Position numbers and translations under genes: made by a program. Below the pieces are notes generated by a model that saw only the letters and a program-made list of their open reading frames with translations, was not told the DNA's origin and did not search any database. This document shows, one piece after another, positions 26,691-39,580 of a stretch of DNA of 64,000 nucleotides (position 1 is the first letter of the stretch; every line of letters begins with the position of its first letter). This DNA comes from Hetaerina americana (lineage: Eukaryota; Arthropoda; Insecta; Odonata; Calopterygidae). Where the stretch lies: the NCBI GenBank assembly GCA_022747635.1, contig JAKTNV010000005.1:43569238-43633237 (forward strand), in the 5' to 3' direction.

Positions 26691-29600
26691 TTAACTATCT
26701 TTCTTGGCTTGATTTCAGGACTATTTTCTGAGCATTAATACTAACACTTAAAATGCGAATATATGCATCATGCTTTATTAAGAAATCCACGACGAAGTAT
26801 GGCCTCAATTTACTTCTGTCGTTGAAATTAACTGATATTTTTAAATTTGGAAATATCTTTCTTATCAATATGCCGTCCTCTTAATGAAAATACTGTAATT
26901 CGTCGTGTCCAACCATAACCCTATCTTAACATAAAATATCGGTTACCCCGTGACACTATTTGTAGGATCGCTTACTTTGTTTTGGATGATATTATTGTTT
27001 AAAGTTGATATTTGATTCCTGCCCGGTCAGATTGTTTACAATGGAAAGTCAACCAGACAGGAAGCTGCCTAATGAATTATTAATGATACCCTGTATGAAT
27101 GCTTAAAGACCACAGCTGACCTTATTATGCGTTACTTAATGAAAACATCTTCGTGGAGAGTATCAAGTCCAACCAACCTTTCATGGGACCCAAAAACTGA
27201 AAGAATACAAAGGCATATTTTTTAGAAGTCAACTCCATGTTGGAGCTGGACCTGTTTCGGACTTAAGTGCGAGGAATGTTTCACGACGAAAGAACAGAGA
27301 AATCACATTCACTATTTCTTTTAGCGTCATACTTCGATGGATTGAACGTAAGCATCAAGGACTAGCAAAGATGAGCGATTATTTTCCGTTGTTTGTGTTG
27401 CGTTGGGAGATTGGAGTTTTACTAATTCAAATCCATGGGAGGAAATGTAGTTTTCAGAGCAAGCTAGTTTCTAAAAACATTTTTTATAGAAGGTTTAAAT
27501 GAAAGGGTTTGGAGAGAAAGTAGTTTGGGGTTCCCATCATAGATGAAGAAAACAAGCGAGTGGTCCGTATTGATAATACTCCTCTTCCAGATCAGGGATC
27601 CTTCGTAGACGTTTTTGCCCAAAGAGTGGATACAAATATATTACCTTTTAAAACAAAATAGTGGGAGCTAGTAAAAGAAAAACGGAAATAAAACCGTCTA
27701 CACTCAGAGAGAGAGATGGGTGGTCTTTATCAAATGATACAAGTATTAGTTCTGTTAGGCTAAGTCATTCCCACGGCTAGCATCCCGCCCATCACTGGGG
27801 AAGGAAGAGACGGGTACAGGATTAGATCAATGGAAAATTAAGATATGACGAGGGATACAATCGCCTGTTGAAAGGAGAGCTAAAACAATAGAGTTCTTAA
27901 CTTCCAACGAGAAGGATTTTCCTGTTCAATCATGAAGAGCTCTTTTCTCAGAGCATTTTTCTCATTCCTGTGAATTACGAAGTGTGACCAAAGTAGTGCG
28001 CGACGCCACTTTTGGCCTACTAACGCAATTCATTTATTAGTTCTTTAACTCACGTCATTCTAAAATCATTAACTATTGGATTACATGAATGTGGAGCAAA
28101 CCATCTAATGGACAAGTACGATGAGTCTTAATATGCGAAGTGAAAAAATACCATATAGCCACTGAAAAAAATATCTCTACCAATCAGCCATCACCGAAAA
28201 TGCACATTCGGAATTAATTGATTTCAAAGACATTATTGTTTGCGAGATGAAAGCAAAACTACTGTAAAATTTTCACGGAAAGTGGTGGAAATAGCCAAAA
28301 ACATTCTGTCTGGAAAACTAGTCCTAGATCTCTTAACCTGTGAGAGAACACCCGCAAAGGACAATTGCAATGATCAGCCAACCAAATCACCCGGAGTCAA
28401 CCAGTAGCCTCTATGTACATGTATCGGCTAAAGCGTCCAGGAAATCACTTCGACCTGAAGACGCTCAATGAGCGGAAGCAAAACTGTCGTCACCGAAAAC
28501 AACGTGCTTGACGCCATGTATGAAAGAAGTATGAATCCAAGCCTACACGTCAACATTACCCCGACAAGTTATTTTCATTTCTTGGGATAATTTTGCCGCT
28601 TGTAAGGTGTGTAAAGAACACCAATTTAGCAATTATAATACGTATATCATTTAGGCTGTCTACACAATTTCGCGCAGTGGTAACAGCACTGTAATTTAGA
28701 GCTTTAATCTTCTTAAAAAAACATAAGAGATTTAATCTCCTTATGATCAGGGCGGCTGTGGAAAATAGCAAAAGAAAATATAGGAACGTATTCGGACGAA
28801 GGCATCTCAAACTTTACACTGCGTCGAAATATTTTACTTAGATAACTCCTCATAAATATACTGCTGGAATATGCAAAAATACCGCTAGATCATGCAAAAT
28901 GCAGCAGCAGGACACTCCTTAGAAGCTTCTAGAACTGTCAAGGCCTGAGAATACCATAAAGGTTAAAGGCTTACAAGGCGGTACACGATACATCAGTACA
29001 ATTATGACCCTGAAGAGATTATCAGGGCATGATAATGCAAGGGAAATTTCGTCAACTTCTTAGATAAAAGAGGTCCCAGTTCGGATAGATTTGATGGGGA
29101 TTAAATGGAAATTAAATAAGGTCCTCATATTCGGCTGGCCCTCAGAGCATTGCACAGCTCAAATCAAACGGCGAGTGGTGAAACAAACTCTTTAACTCTG
29201 CAGTTTAAAATTGATTCTGCAATTGAAAACGTCAACTAAAGACAAGGAATGAAAAACTTACATATTGGCACACACGTGTATGCCTAACTTTTTTATACTG
29301 ATTGCAATACATAACTGTAGAACTCCATGGAGGAACACATTTTCACTGTAAAATGTAACTGACTCCATTAAAATTTTGTCGTCGTGACTCGTGTTCAAAG
29401 GAAAATCTGCCCGTTACTTATATAGAAGTATTATCAAATGTATCACTCGAGCTGGGTGTTATGTATGACCTCCATCAAAACTAATAATTGTCGAATTCCT
29501 TCCAAAATTTTACTTCGATCCCCTTGTTTTCCCCTTTTTGGGTTTTCAGAAGAAGAGGGTGAGGAATGGGTGCTAAATAAAACACGAACGGAGCTCAGAG

Positions 29601-31580
29601 AAGAGCGAATCGTGTTTGTTGGGGAGTTGAGTTGAGCCCTCCCCTTCCCTTAAAGAATACCAACCCCATTTCATTTCCTTTGGCTTTTCTCAAGGGCTTT
29701 TCGGGCTGAGAGAGTCAACTTAAGATCTCTCTTTCTATCTATCCCCCTTTCTGTTCCCATCCCTCTCTGAAAACCTTATTCCTACTCAACTAGTCTCTCT
29801 CTCTCTCAGTTCTCAATGTGCAATTCCTTGCAATCAGTTGTGACAAGCTTGGCTCATGACCTCCTTGGTCACATATCACGCTCAGCCTTGCTGTAGACAA
29901 ACCGATCTCTGCAGACAAGATTAGAATATAAGCATCCTCTTGAATCGTTGGGTATGTAGTGTGTCAACTAGCGTTGCTCCTGTAAAATATGTTGAAGAGA
30001 TGAATGAGAACTTTCCATTAGTGCTTCCTCAGAATTAAAAAAATTGCAGGTAGAGTTAAAGGTTAATTTTTGTCCAATGATTGAATATGTAAATTCCATG
30101 TTATCCTTTTGAAACGAACATAATAACTCTGATGCAACAAGTCCACGCTCTATGCTCCGGAGTCTCAATCTGACATATTCTTCACATTTTAGTTGCATAC
30201 GCTTACAAATTTTTAAAATTTCCTCTCTATCAGTATGAATAGGAATAAATTCATTTCCTTATGAATTATTTTTAAAAGAAAGAATTAAATAAAGTGATAA
30301 ATCATTGTATATAATCTAAAAATTTAATTTTTTGCGTTTAAAATTTGCTGTATTTTAATTGTTTCTCCTCCAATCCTTATTGAAATTGATTGGTAGCTGT
30401 ATTATTTAGTATATTCTGGGTTTTTATAACATAATTATTAGTGCGAAAAAAATTACCAATCCAGAAAAAACTCGTTGATCACGAGATTCATATTTGCTCC
30501 GGAGTCATCGTGAATTGCACCAACTTTCGGTTGATTCATGGGGAATGGCGTTCGTTGGTGGAGAATAGGAAAGAATTTAATAAATCTGCTCGTCTGATAC
30601 TTACACTATATGTTCACGAATGTATATAATGATTGGGGTTGGGACACGATACTACCCGTTCATAGAAAGTATCGTAAACATGTCAGAAATGAGAATGAGA
30701 GGCATGTAGTGGAAGCCAAGTCATGTAAAAATGAATTCTATGGGAAAAAGCGGAAGGTCTCTCGCGTAGGAGGAAACACGGAAGCATGAAAACATTTGAA
30801 GGAATTGCTGATTCATTGCAAGCCGTGGCCAAGTGTATGGTTCCATTTCTTTTGTAACTGCGAAATATTTTTTTTAGATTCATTAAGGTGCTCTATAAAG
30901 TCTATATCTGTCATTTTACCAGCCCAAACCTGCAACGGTTTATGGGAACCTAGGTTGAGTTTATTCTTTTTTTAGCAGGGCATTGTTTTTTTCGCTGCTG
31001 TATTCAGGCGGAGCTCTGAATGATCTCCGCTCATGGAAACAGGCGACATTTCTACGCTACCTCCGGATGAAGAAAAAAAAAGGCATTTTGAATGCATGAA
31101 AATTAAATTTTTGTCTCTCTCTTTTGTGAAAACCGAGGTAACGAGTACCAGCCAATTATCTTAAAGTGTCAATCGCTTGCGTCAGGCGTATGGGAGTAAT
31201 GCGACGACAACATAATTGTGCTCAAGAACGATTTCGTTTTCCTGAGCTAAACAGGTCCAACCTTCTATTTAATACCAACCGAATCGAATGAAATCATAAT
31301 ATGCACAAGAATCACCCTTGCATGTCTTGCGTAAGATGTTTTTTTATTAAATAATGCTTATCCAGATTACTCCGGGGCCTCTCAGAAATTGAAAAAAAGC
31401 ATACTTATTTCAATTCCCGTGTGCGTACATATTTTAAAGCGTATGGATTCTTGACGACTCTTAGTGAACAAAGGCGCCACCATGCAGAACGGATGCACGG
31501 TAGTATATGATTCAAGATGATGTATAGTAAGCGGGCGCAACACTCGTTCCCGACGATGAGTAAGTGAGCCATAAACCCTG
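26691..31580. other. No recognisable gene
   Basis: Mixed AT-rich DNA. A CT-rich run with (TC)n lies at about 29790-29817. Around 27000-29200 the base composition is slightly less AT-rich, and old repeat remnants are possible, but I cannot identify termini or protein motifs. Confidence 0.35.
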
Positions 31581-31589
31581 AGCAGAATA

Positions 31590-32770
31590 AGGTGTTTTTT
31601 AACGAACTGCGTTTCGGAGGGAAGGGTGGCGGAGGGGGGTCGGAGGAAGGGGTGGGAGAGGAGGAGGAGGATGGGATATCCCACGGTCAATTTTTCTCCT
31701 TCCCCCACCCCCATCCCCCATTCCCACCTCACTCTCTCTCCCAGAATCGCGAAATAATTCTCCTCCGCTCATTCCGTTCCCTAAACTCCTCCCTCATAAA
31801 TATACGGCCAACGACGACGGCCACACGCACACGTCCACACGGCAGGCGGTGGGGTGGAGGAGTGGCAGGGAGGGTTATTATTTTGTGAGCGACGTCTTTA
31901 GCAGCGGGGACGCTTTCGTCCCCCGGACCCTCTCCTCTTTTTTTTCCTCTCTCTCTTTCTCTCTCTATCTCCCTCTCTCGCTCGTTTATTTATACTACCA
32001 CTGTGGCGACACTTCCCCCGACACCACGAAGCTCAGCCTCCACCCCCACCTCCCACTTCCTACCTCCCTTTCCTCCTTTCTCTCTAAACCCCGTCGGAGA
32101 GATAGGAGCCGCCGCCACCCAACCCCCTTCTTTTCGTCTTCTTCCCGACCGACGGACGAACCGGAGAGAGCGGCGGAGGGACGAGAATGGAAGAGAAAGG
32201 TTGAGATGTCGCACGGGAGTGGAAAAAGAGAGTTTGAAAGGAAAAAATTCGTCATTTACTTAGTCCCCCTTTATTTTTCATTCCACTCTTCTCTCTCTCT
32301 CTCTCTCTAGCTTTTCTGTTTCCCTCTCCTCGCGCCAACCCACATTTTGCATTTCAATTCCTGATCCCGGAGCTCCCTCCGGTACCCTCCCTCCTCCTCC
32401 CGACTCACCCCTCACTTCTCCATCGCCCGCCCCAGCGGCGTCCGGGAGCACAACCGGGTTTTTTTTTATATCCCCTCACCGTTCTCCCCCAACTTTTTCC
32501 GCATCGTCCCCGCTTTTTCCACTAGCGTGTTCCCTACAACCCGCGAGACCGTCCCACCCTATATCTACCCCCCCCCCAGTCGCCTCCAACACGTCCAACG
32601 AGTCCAGGGCAGGGCAGTGCGGCGTTTGAATCTCGCGTCGGGATGTAAAAATTTGACTTCGCGGAATTGTTTTGGAGTATCGACGCTTCGCAGCGCAAGC
32701 GTTACACTTTCGCGCAGGGCCGACGTGGATGAGAAGGGGCTGGATATTATAGAAATGATGTCATAGAAAC
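31590..32770. promoter_or_regulatory. CpG- and pyrimidine-rich island, possible promoter region
   Basis: GC-rich and CpG-rich block, the longest in the left half of the window. Its plus strand is heavily C/T-biased (31640-32560), with a pure (CT)n run near 32290-32309. TATA-like ATAAATATA (about 31796) and TTTATTTATA (about 31984) motifs lie inside it. Open frames on both strands are Ser/Arg/Pro-rich and overlap each other, typical of such composition. A promoter or untranslated first exon is possible. No transcript evidence can be read from the sequence. Confidence 0.3.
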
Positions 32771-34017
32771 GGAGCGGAGTAAATCAACTGCATGAATTAA
32801 TTCAAGTCGGTGTTGGTTAACAGGTCTAGGTCATCGTAACGATGTAGGAGATGGTGAACTTTTGACCCCTTGGAAAACCTGAGAGGAATTCATTGAGGAG
32901 ATACGCCGGTAGAGCACACACATATGTACCGGATAGTAGTAAGACGTGCAAAAATAAGGGTTTTTTATGGTCAGAAAAGAGCGAGATGCCGTATATATTT
33001 GGAGAGGGCAGAAGAAATGTGGGTGTAGTCGGTAAGGGAAATCAAGAGCGAGCCCGATGTTGAGGCGTGTCACCGAAGATAGAGTAGTTAAGCACACATT
33101 TCCCCAACAGAACATTGCATTGTAAAATTTAAACAAGTAAGTACTGTCATTACATCGCAACAGGGCAATGTGAAGTGTTCACATGGCATAGAATCAAATC
33201 GAATGAGTCGTTATTTGAGGCTTTTGTCGTGTTCACACGCGTAAACACACATGTTCTCATGAAGGAGGACGTTAAAAGTCTTTAAATTATTTGCGAAATG
33301 TGATGCAGTTTGGTTACAGAGGGGACGATAATGAGCAATTTTGTTGCAATGAAAGAGTGTGAAAACTGCGATAGGCCGAAGAGGGTAATAGTGTCGGTTG
33401 TATGTTGTTTTCATCCGCAGCACACTAATTTGAAAGACCTTGATGGACGTCTAATAGCATTCAAGGATCATCCAAAATTTACATCTAGATTGAATACTCC
33501 CCTCGGTAGGAATTACTTGTGTATATGTCACATTAAACATTCACTACTTACTAAGGAGTTTCAAGATACTATTACTGATACATCTTCATTCACTTTCCCT
33601 TTTCTCTATGATAAGTTGACGTTGACGAAAACTCCCAACGTCCACGCCTCTTGCTTTCATCACTTTAATATGTTTTTGGCAGGGAGAACGCGATGCTAGA
33701 ATTAGAAAGTGGCTTACTTCAAATTTGCATCGACATGCCGATGGTAATTTTGCGTAACGTGGTGACGCGAGTAGGAATTACTACACCCACGCATTCGATG
33801 CGGATTGCGACTTGCCAAACGGTAAAAGTGCAATATTGTGCACGTTCAAAGGCCAGAATCCCTGCTAGAGCGCTCATCCCTCTTCTTCATCCGTTATAAC
33901 CATCACTCTTTTTTCTCCATCCTTCTTCATCCCTTCCCATGCCGTTCCGCGCGATAACTTCGTTTCCGAATCTACCTTTTCCCCACCTTCCTCTACTCAT
34001 TCTTTTGCCTTCTCGTG
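32771..34017. other. No recognisable gene
   Basis: A 129-codon open frame on the plus strand (33310-33699) is not recognisable and has no conserved motif. The rest is unremarkable. Confidence 0.35.
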
Positions 34018-34036
34018 TATATATATATTATACATA

Positions 34037-34079
<43 letters not shown>

Positions 34080-34081
34080 TA
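34018..34081. repeat. (TA)n microsatellite
   Basis: TA repeats with a few interruptions (TATTATA, TACATA). The following sequence contains a small hairpin, TTCCCTG/CAGGGAA, near 34096-34114. Confidence 0.9.
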
Positions 34082-35910
34082 AGTTTTTTGGTTCATTCCC
34101 TGGAGCCCAGGGAAGATAATGCATTCAGGCGGCTTCGCCACCGACGCCGCCGCCCGTCGACGCCTTCTCGGCTGCTCCCGCCCCACTGTCCGCGCGTCAA
34201 ATGAAATGTCAGGAAACGCTCTAATATAAAAAAATAAATGGTAAAAAATGCATTTATTTCTGTTCTCTCTCTTGGTGTGAAAGGGACCGACTGTCGTCAA
34301 GTCGTCGAGCAATGAAATCGGGAGAATTTTTGCGTCGGTTCTTTTTATTTTTTTGAATGTCTCTCCTCCTCTCCCCATCCTACCCGCTTCAGTGAGTTAC
34401 ACGGCGTATTTAGTTTCTGCACTTGCTCACTGCCTTCATTTTCGGAATGAGTCAATAAAAGGAGACATTGCTCGCGGCGAGGCTTTCAAGTTTTGCCGAA
34501 GCGATTAGTAACCCGTCCTCACTTCTTTACGCCGTCATTCACCCCCGACGAGGAGTTGGCAGCTATTATGTGAGGGTTGGCTGTCCTCTTTTATGAAGTC
34601 CCGTTCTTTCTTTACGCATCACCGTGCAATCAGGGATAAGTAAAAACTTATGATAAAGAAGGAACGAGGAAAAATCTCGCACCAACGAATTCAGTCGCTA
34701 AATCTCACGAAATATGCATGCATACCTTTATAGATTTCACTTTCTCAAGGCCCGAATTGTGAAGTTCCAGATGTGACCCGGTGGAATTTTAACATATTAA
34801 TGACCAAAAGTTGCAAATTTTTAATAAATGATAAATTTATTTGCGTTCATTTATATGCTCATCTTCGTGTGCAGCATATGTTCAAGAGTCGTCTTGCATA
34901 CACACTTTCATCTAGAAGGGAAGAAGTAGGGGGAGAGGGGGAAGACTATTGGAAGGAGGGTGGGCAGAGGATTGAGAAACTGATGACTGGCGCCGCTGCA
35001 TATAAGATCGTATTTGCGCCAGTTCTGCATATTAAGGGAAATGTAAAAAAAACGACCATCGCCGAAAATAAATTCGTATACTCGTAGAAAATTGCAACTA
35101 TTACCTCATTAAAAGAAACTTATTGAAATCATCTCTTCGAAGCGTAACGTATTAAATGTACCAGAGCGTCTATCGATAGATCTCTTAGATGTGTACATCT
35201 GGGATGACCTTAATTGCATTTCCATCGTATTTGAAGCGTTAATATTAGTCTATCCAAGGACGTTCGGGTGAGATATTTTACAACAGAACGCCTGTTTGCT
35301 TGGATGCCTCTTAAGTGCTAGACTCCTGAAGCCACGCTTCAAAAACCATACATTTACATCGACTCAGCCTCACAATAAATGCAACGTTCCCATTGAAAAT
35401 TGTACTAGGGATATTAGAAGAGATAGGAATGGAAACAAGGACAATAGAATTATTAGAGGAGTAACGGTAAATTGTGTTCATTCACCCTGAAAATTTCATT
35501 TATTTAGCATTGGAGACTTGAAGACTAAGCGGACAGGAATTCTAAAGAAAGAAATAAGAAAATGGAACAGTGAAATTAATTTTAGATGACAATTTAGATA
35601 TATCAACGTTATTACAATCTGATACGCATGGTCTCGGTGAAAGTAATATTGCTGAAGTTTGTAAGGCAGGAAGTTTTTGAAGGTACTTATCCCCCCATCG
35701 TCATCCGTATCCTATTCGTTTGGATTCACACTATCAGAAATACAACTACATTAGCCAAGTAAAGGGAAACCTATCAGATTCATTGAATTCTGAAAAGCTA
35801 CATTTGAACCTTTTTTACCGTCAAATATCTCCTCCTCGTACACATATTTCCTCGGTAATTAATCGCACGTTCCTAAAGCAAACGGTTTTTCATCATGATC
35901 CATTAAAACT
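34082..35910. other. No recognisable gene; left flank of the LTR element
   Basis: A GC-richer patch at 34130-34560 contains no frame I recognise. The last four bases (35907-35910, AACT) are the left target-site duplication of the LTR retrotransposon. Confidence 0.4.
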
Positions 35911-36633
35911 TGTGACGTTGTGCTTGGCGCAGCGTCACTTGCCCAGTTCGAATACGCGCGCCCCTCTCGCGAGCCGTAGAACGGCGGGGCGCTAGTTGTG
36001 GGCGCCGACAATGTATGTAAGAAAAAAAGAAGAGCGGAGCGCGCCGCGCGCGGAGAGTGCCGGCCAACACGTGGGAAGCAGAGTTCGTTGTGAGATGTCC
36101 GAGAGAGAAGGTCGTGTGCTATCATCGTCGAGTCACCGACAGCCTGCGAACACCGGGGGTGCGCGTGCCAGCAACCGACCTCGCCGTGTGGGCCCCCCGC
36201 AGGCCCCGACCGGAACATCGGGACCCAGCAGTCGACAGCGAGGCGGCCATCTTCGGCTGCCGCCGAGCGGCCACCCAACATCGTGGCCCAACAGGCGTCG
36301 GCACCGCGCGTCATGTTTGCTTGGGAGCGCCCACACCTTTTCTTGTGATAATAAATAGTTCTTGTGAAGTTAACTCGTCGTAGTCCATTTTTATGCGCCT
36401 CCTAGCGTCTCTCGTGATTTCAGCTGAAGAGCCGCTGCCCACCCCGGGGCACATAAAAGGTGAGCGAGCCCTCCCCTGGGACGAGGAGTGTGATGGGCCA
36501 GGTGACAGCCAGCGGCGTGACTCTGCGGCTAGCCATGCGGCTAGCCTGGCGCCCTCAAAACAAGTAGAGTCGCGGCCCCCCTTGTCTCGCGGTATCGGGG
36601 AAAATTTATCTATGAATTAAATACCGCGTCACA
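35911..36633 (+). repeat. 5' LTR
   Basis: Begins TGTGAC and ends GTCACA, a perfect 6-bp terminal inverted repeat. It is GC- and CpG-rich, unlike the host background. A polyadenylation signal AATAAA lies at 36350-36355. A TATA-like CATAAAAGG lies at about 36452, downstream of that signal, so it probably does not serve as the usual U3 TATA box. The U3/R/U5 borders cannot be placed with confidence. Open frames on both strands inside the LTR have no domain I know. Confidence 0.97.
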
Positions 36634-36635
36634 AA

Positions 36636-36653
36636 TGGCGCCCAACGTGGGGC
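36636..36653 (+). other. Primer binding site for tRNA-Lys(CUU)
   Basis: TGGCGCCCAACGTGGGGC is complementary over all 18 bases to the CCA-ended 3' terminus of the known insect tRNA-Lys(CUU). It starts two bases (AA) after the 5' LTR, the usual position for minus-strand priming. Confidence 0.92.
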
Positions 36654-37429
36654 AGCCTTTCTATTGTTGTGCGAGAAAAGTGACAATTATATTTCGAGAG
36701 TGCGCATGAGGCGCGAGTGTAAAATGGCGTCGCGTCGGCCTTGACGAGGCAACAATGGTGTGAAGGAGAGCGAGCGGAGTGATATCGGCATGGTGTGCAT
36801 AGCGTGTGTGTGAGCGGGAACGATGCGTGATTAACATCGCGCGAGCGCCAGTTATTACGTACAGCTCTTTCGCGAGCGGTATACAATTTTTCTATTTGAT
36901 TTATAAATTAGTCCTTTTTTTCTTTCGCTATACATTTTCATGAAATTAAAAAAATTAAAATTCTTTGTGAGGGAAGCAGTAAATAAGAGATTATAATTTC
37001 TACTCAATCTTTTGTACTTGAATGTGGTTTGTGCGGTTGCTTTGAGTGTTTGCTTGGCGTTGAGGGTGGGATGAAAGCTGTGAACATTCCCGAGGCGACT
37101 TGTTTCCAGTTAAGTTGCGGAGGGACGATCGGTTTCTAAGATTAACTACTATTATTGGCGTGAGGGAAGCTCCGTGCGTGGCCACGTATCCCCAGAGTGG
37201 CAGAGGATCCTTTGAAAAGAGGAAGCGGAGTTTGATTTTTGAATTTTGAGGTTAGGTTATGCTTTTAATATAGAATTCTGATTTATTCTACCCTATTTTT
37301 TATAATAACTGTGGAATAGGGAGAAAGCTTTAGATTAGGATTAAATATTTGCAGTAAGCGTATTTTAGGTTATGTGGGGCAAATCCTTTAATTATTCAAT
37401 AGGTTAAGAATTTTTTTTCCTAATTTACA
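36654..37429 (+). other. Untranslated leader of the LTR element
   Basis: Non-coding leader of about 780 bases between the PBS and gag. Its first 250 bases are CpG-rich and the rest is AT-rich. Packaging or dimerisation signals are expected here in this class of elements, but I cannot identify them. Confidence 0.7.
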
Positions 37430-39580
37430 ATGGAGGGTGACACTGGATTTTTGGCGAGATATCAGAGAGATATGAGGGCACTGCTACGGCATTCAGCGGT
37501 AAAGGCAGAATTTGAAATAATTAAGCAAATGAGTGAAGAAGAGGTGGAAAATGAGTTGTCAAGTAAAGGACACTCCTTGGTAGGGCCACTCTTAGTACGC
37601 AAAGAGCGATTATTGCGGGCTAAGCTTCTTTTGGCACAACCACGGTTAGGGACACCATGGTCAAAAGAATTGGACGAGGATGTGCAGCCTGACGATGTAA
37701 CCCTCTCAGGAGCTCTACACGCCTTAAACTGGGACGAAGACCTAGAGGCAGGGCGGAAAACGAAAGGAGCATGCAGTAAGGGGCATAAAAAGAAGCACAT
37801 CGAGACGGAGAAAGTTGCCGCAAGCAACGGAGAAATTAATGAGGAACTAAACCCCATTCGGACCATTACAGCAAACGCAGCGGGAGGCCCTCAGCCCAAA
37901 CTGCCGCTGATGGACTCATATGATTTTCCGCCGCTGGGGGAAAGGAAAGAAGCGTCAGATTTGACCAGAGAAAAGGAAAAACTGCGCATTCTGCCTTCGG
38001 AAGCGAAATTAAATCAGAAAGAGATACCAGTACAGAGCGACCGCAACTCTGAGGAAATAAAGGAGTTGCGGAGTCAATTGCAACAGCAGAACGAGATGAT
38101 CAACAACCTAACGGATGGACTTAGCCGAATTTTACAAAAATTGGGCAGTGAGAAGAACGATAAGGAAGTGAACTTGAGAAAGGGTTCCAGGAAAAAGTAT
38201 CGGAGGGAAATAACATCCACTTCGTCATCTTCTTCAGAGTCGGAGGTAACGAGCGGGTCGTTATCTACTGACAGCAGTGATGACTCGGACGATGCATCAG
38301 GGGACGATGGACATAGACAGAGCATCAGCTCTGAGTTAGGAAGGGCCAGTGCTCCGAGAAAATTGGCATCTAAATCCAAGAGACATCGTACGAGCTCGTC
38401 ACGCTCAGCTGAGATCTCGCAAAGATGCATAAAGGCGTTCCAGAGTTGGAAGCTTGAATTTCGAGGAGACGGCAATTCAAAGGCAAGAGAGTACCTCCAG
38501 AAGTTGGGAAACATCAGAGCCAGCACTAATGCCTCGGATAGCGATATCTTGAAGGTTTTGCCGTTTACTCTTCGAGATACCGCTTACAACTGGTATGCGG
38601 CCACGGAGGAGTACATCAAAGACTGGAATGACTTTCAACGGCGATTTAAACAGAGATTCGTCGAAGAGTGGGACGAAGAGCAAGTGATGAGGGAAATTAC
38701 CAATAGAACCCAAGGGAGGAAGGAGAAGATAGCAGAATTTATAGGAAATTTACAACATCTTTCTAAATATTTGAAGAAACCGTTGTCAGAGAGGAAACTG
38801 CTCAAGGTCGCATTGAGCAATCTACTTCCAGAATATCGAAATGAGATAAAGGATCGACGACTTAAGACGTTGGATGAGCTGATGGATTGTGGTCATAAGT
38901 ATGAAAGAAGAATGGCAATCAATGCTCGTTATCATGATCCTATGCCAGCTAGCGAGTCGCTAATCACGACTGGCGCTTATGTGAGGAAAGGAGAAGAGCA
39001 AGGATCGAGAAAACTAGCGAAAGTAGGGGCCCTGGGGAGTAATGTGGAGGAAATGAATAAGAAGACCAGCATTGTTAATGAACTTCAACCCAATGAGGTC
39101 AAGAAAAAGTCCATCGCGGATGGAGGAGGGAGAATACCGCCCACTATGGGGAAAAATGGCGAGCCGTCCTCTCCGAGAGAGGTCACGCCCAGCTCCTCTG
39201 GGGCAGGTTACAATGGCCGATGGGACAACCGGGCCATAACGAGACGTACGTTGTCTAGGCCTTCACAGGCGAGAGACCAGGGACCGGGCTTTGACGGAGC
39301 TTGTTATTCCTGCGGAGAGTCGGGACATAGGGCAAATGTGTGCCCGAGAGTCCAGTGTTTCAGCTGTGGCGCAAGAGGGCATATCAGTGTCAATTGCCCC
39401 AGTCGACAGGGTAGGACACGAGGAAAGTGCCAACTTTGCGGCAAGGTCGGCTTATTGGCAATTAATTGCCCTAATTGCAAACATCTGTTTACTCGGCAGG
39501 AAAACGGACAAGCGGGGAGTCGCCTAGCCCAAGCGGCTTCCCCGCAAACCAACCCGTCGAACACAAACCGGCTGAATTAG
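37430..39580 (+). CDS. Gag polyprotein of the LTR retrotransposon
   Basis: Intact 716-codon frame. The start context ACAATGG is favourable. Visible parts: an N-terminal region of about 60 residues with a SAP-like Leu/Gly pattern; a predicted coiled coil at about 205-240 (EEIKELRSQLQQQNEMINNL); a Ser/Asp-rich acidic stretch at about 263-295; a basic stretch; a capsid-type retrotransposon Gag core at about 335-420 (FQSWKLEF, then TAYNWYA and WNDFQRRFKQRF); and three Cys knuckles at about 625, 643 and 667. The first two are CX2CX4HX4C. The third has Leu in place of His (CQLCGKVGLLAINC). Gag would assemble the particle and bind RNA. The frame overlaps pol by about 100 bases. Confidence 0.93.
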   Translation: MEGDTGFLARYQRDMRALLRHSAVKAEFEIIKQMSEEEVENELSSKGHSLVGPLLVRKERLLRAKLLLAQPRLGTPWSKELDEDVQPDDVTLSGALHALNWDEDLEAGRKTKGACSKGHKKKHIETEKVAASNGEINEELNPIRTITANAAGGPQPKLPLMDSYDFPPLGERKEASDLTREKEKLRILPSEAKLNQKEIPVQSDRNSEEIKELRSQLQQQNEMINNLTDGLSRILQKLGSEKNDKEVNLRKGSRKKYRREITSTSSSSSESEVTSGSLSTDSSDDSDDASGDDGHRQSISSELGRASAPRKLASKSKRHRTSSSRSAEISQRCIKAFQSWKLEFRGDGNSKAREYLQKLGNIRASTNASDSDILKVLPFTLRDTAYNWYAATEEYIKDWNDFQRRFKQRFVEEWDEEQVMREITNRTQGRKEKIAEFIGNLQHLSKYLKKPLSERKLLKVALSNLLPEYRNEIKDRRLKTLDELMDCGHKYERRMAINARYHDPMPASESLITTGAYVRKGEEQGSRKLAKVGALGSNVEEMNKKTSIVNELQPNEVKKKSIADGGGRIPPTMGKNGEPSSPREVTPSSSGAGYNGRWDNRAITRRTLSRPSQARDQGPGFDGACYSCGESGHRANVCPRVQCFSCGARGHISVNCPSRQGRTRGKCQLCGKVGLLAINCPNCKHLFTRQENGQAGSRLAQAASPQTNPSNTNRLN

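Noticed and set aside
31592..32310. Several overlapping frames of 70-153 codons in the CpG/pyrimidine-rich block
   Set aside because: Low-complexity Ser/Arg/Pro translations on both strands, as expected from skewed composition; no family motif.
35859..36383. Open frames of 60-151 codons on both strands of the LTRs, repeated at 43167-43721
   Set aside because: They lie inside LTRs, are CpG-rich in composition, overlap each other and have no domain; they are explained by the LTR sequence itself.
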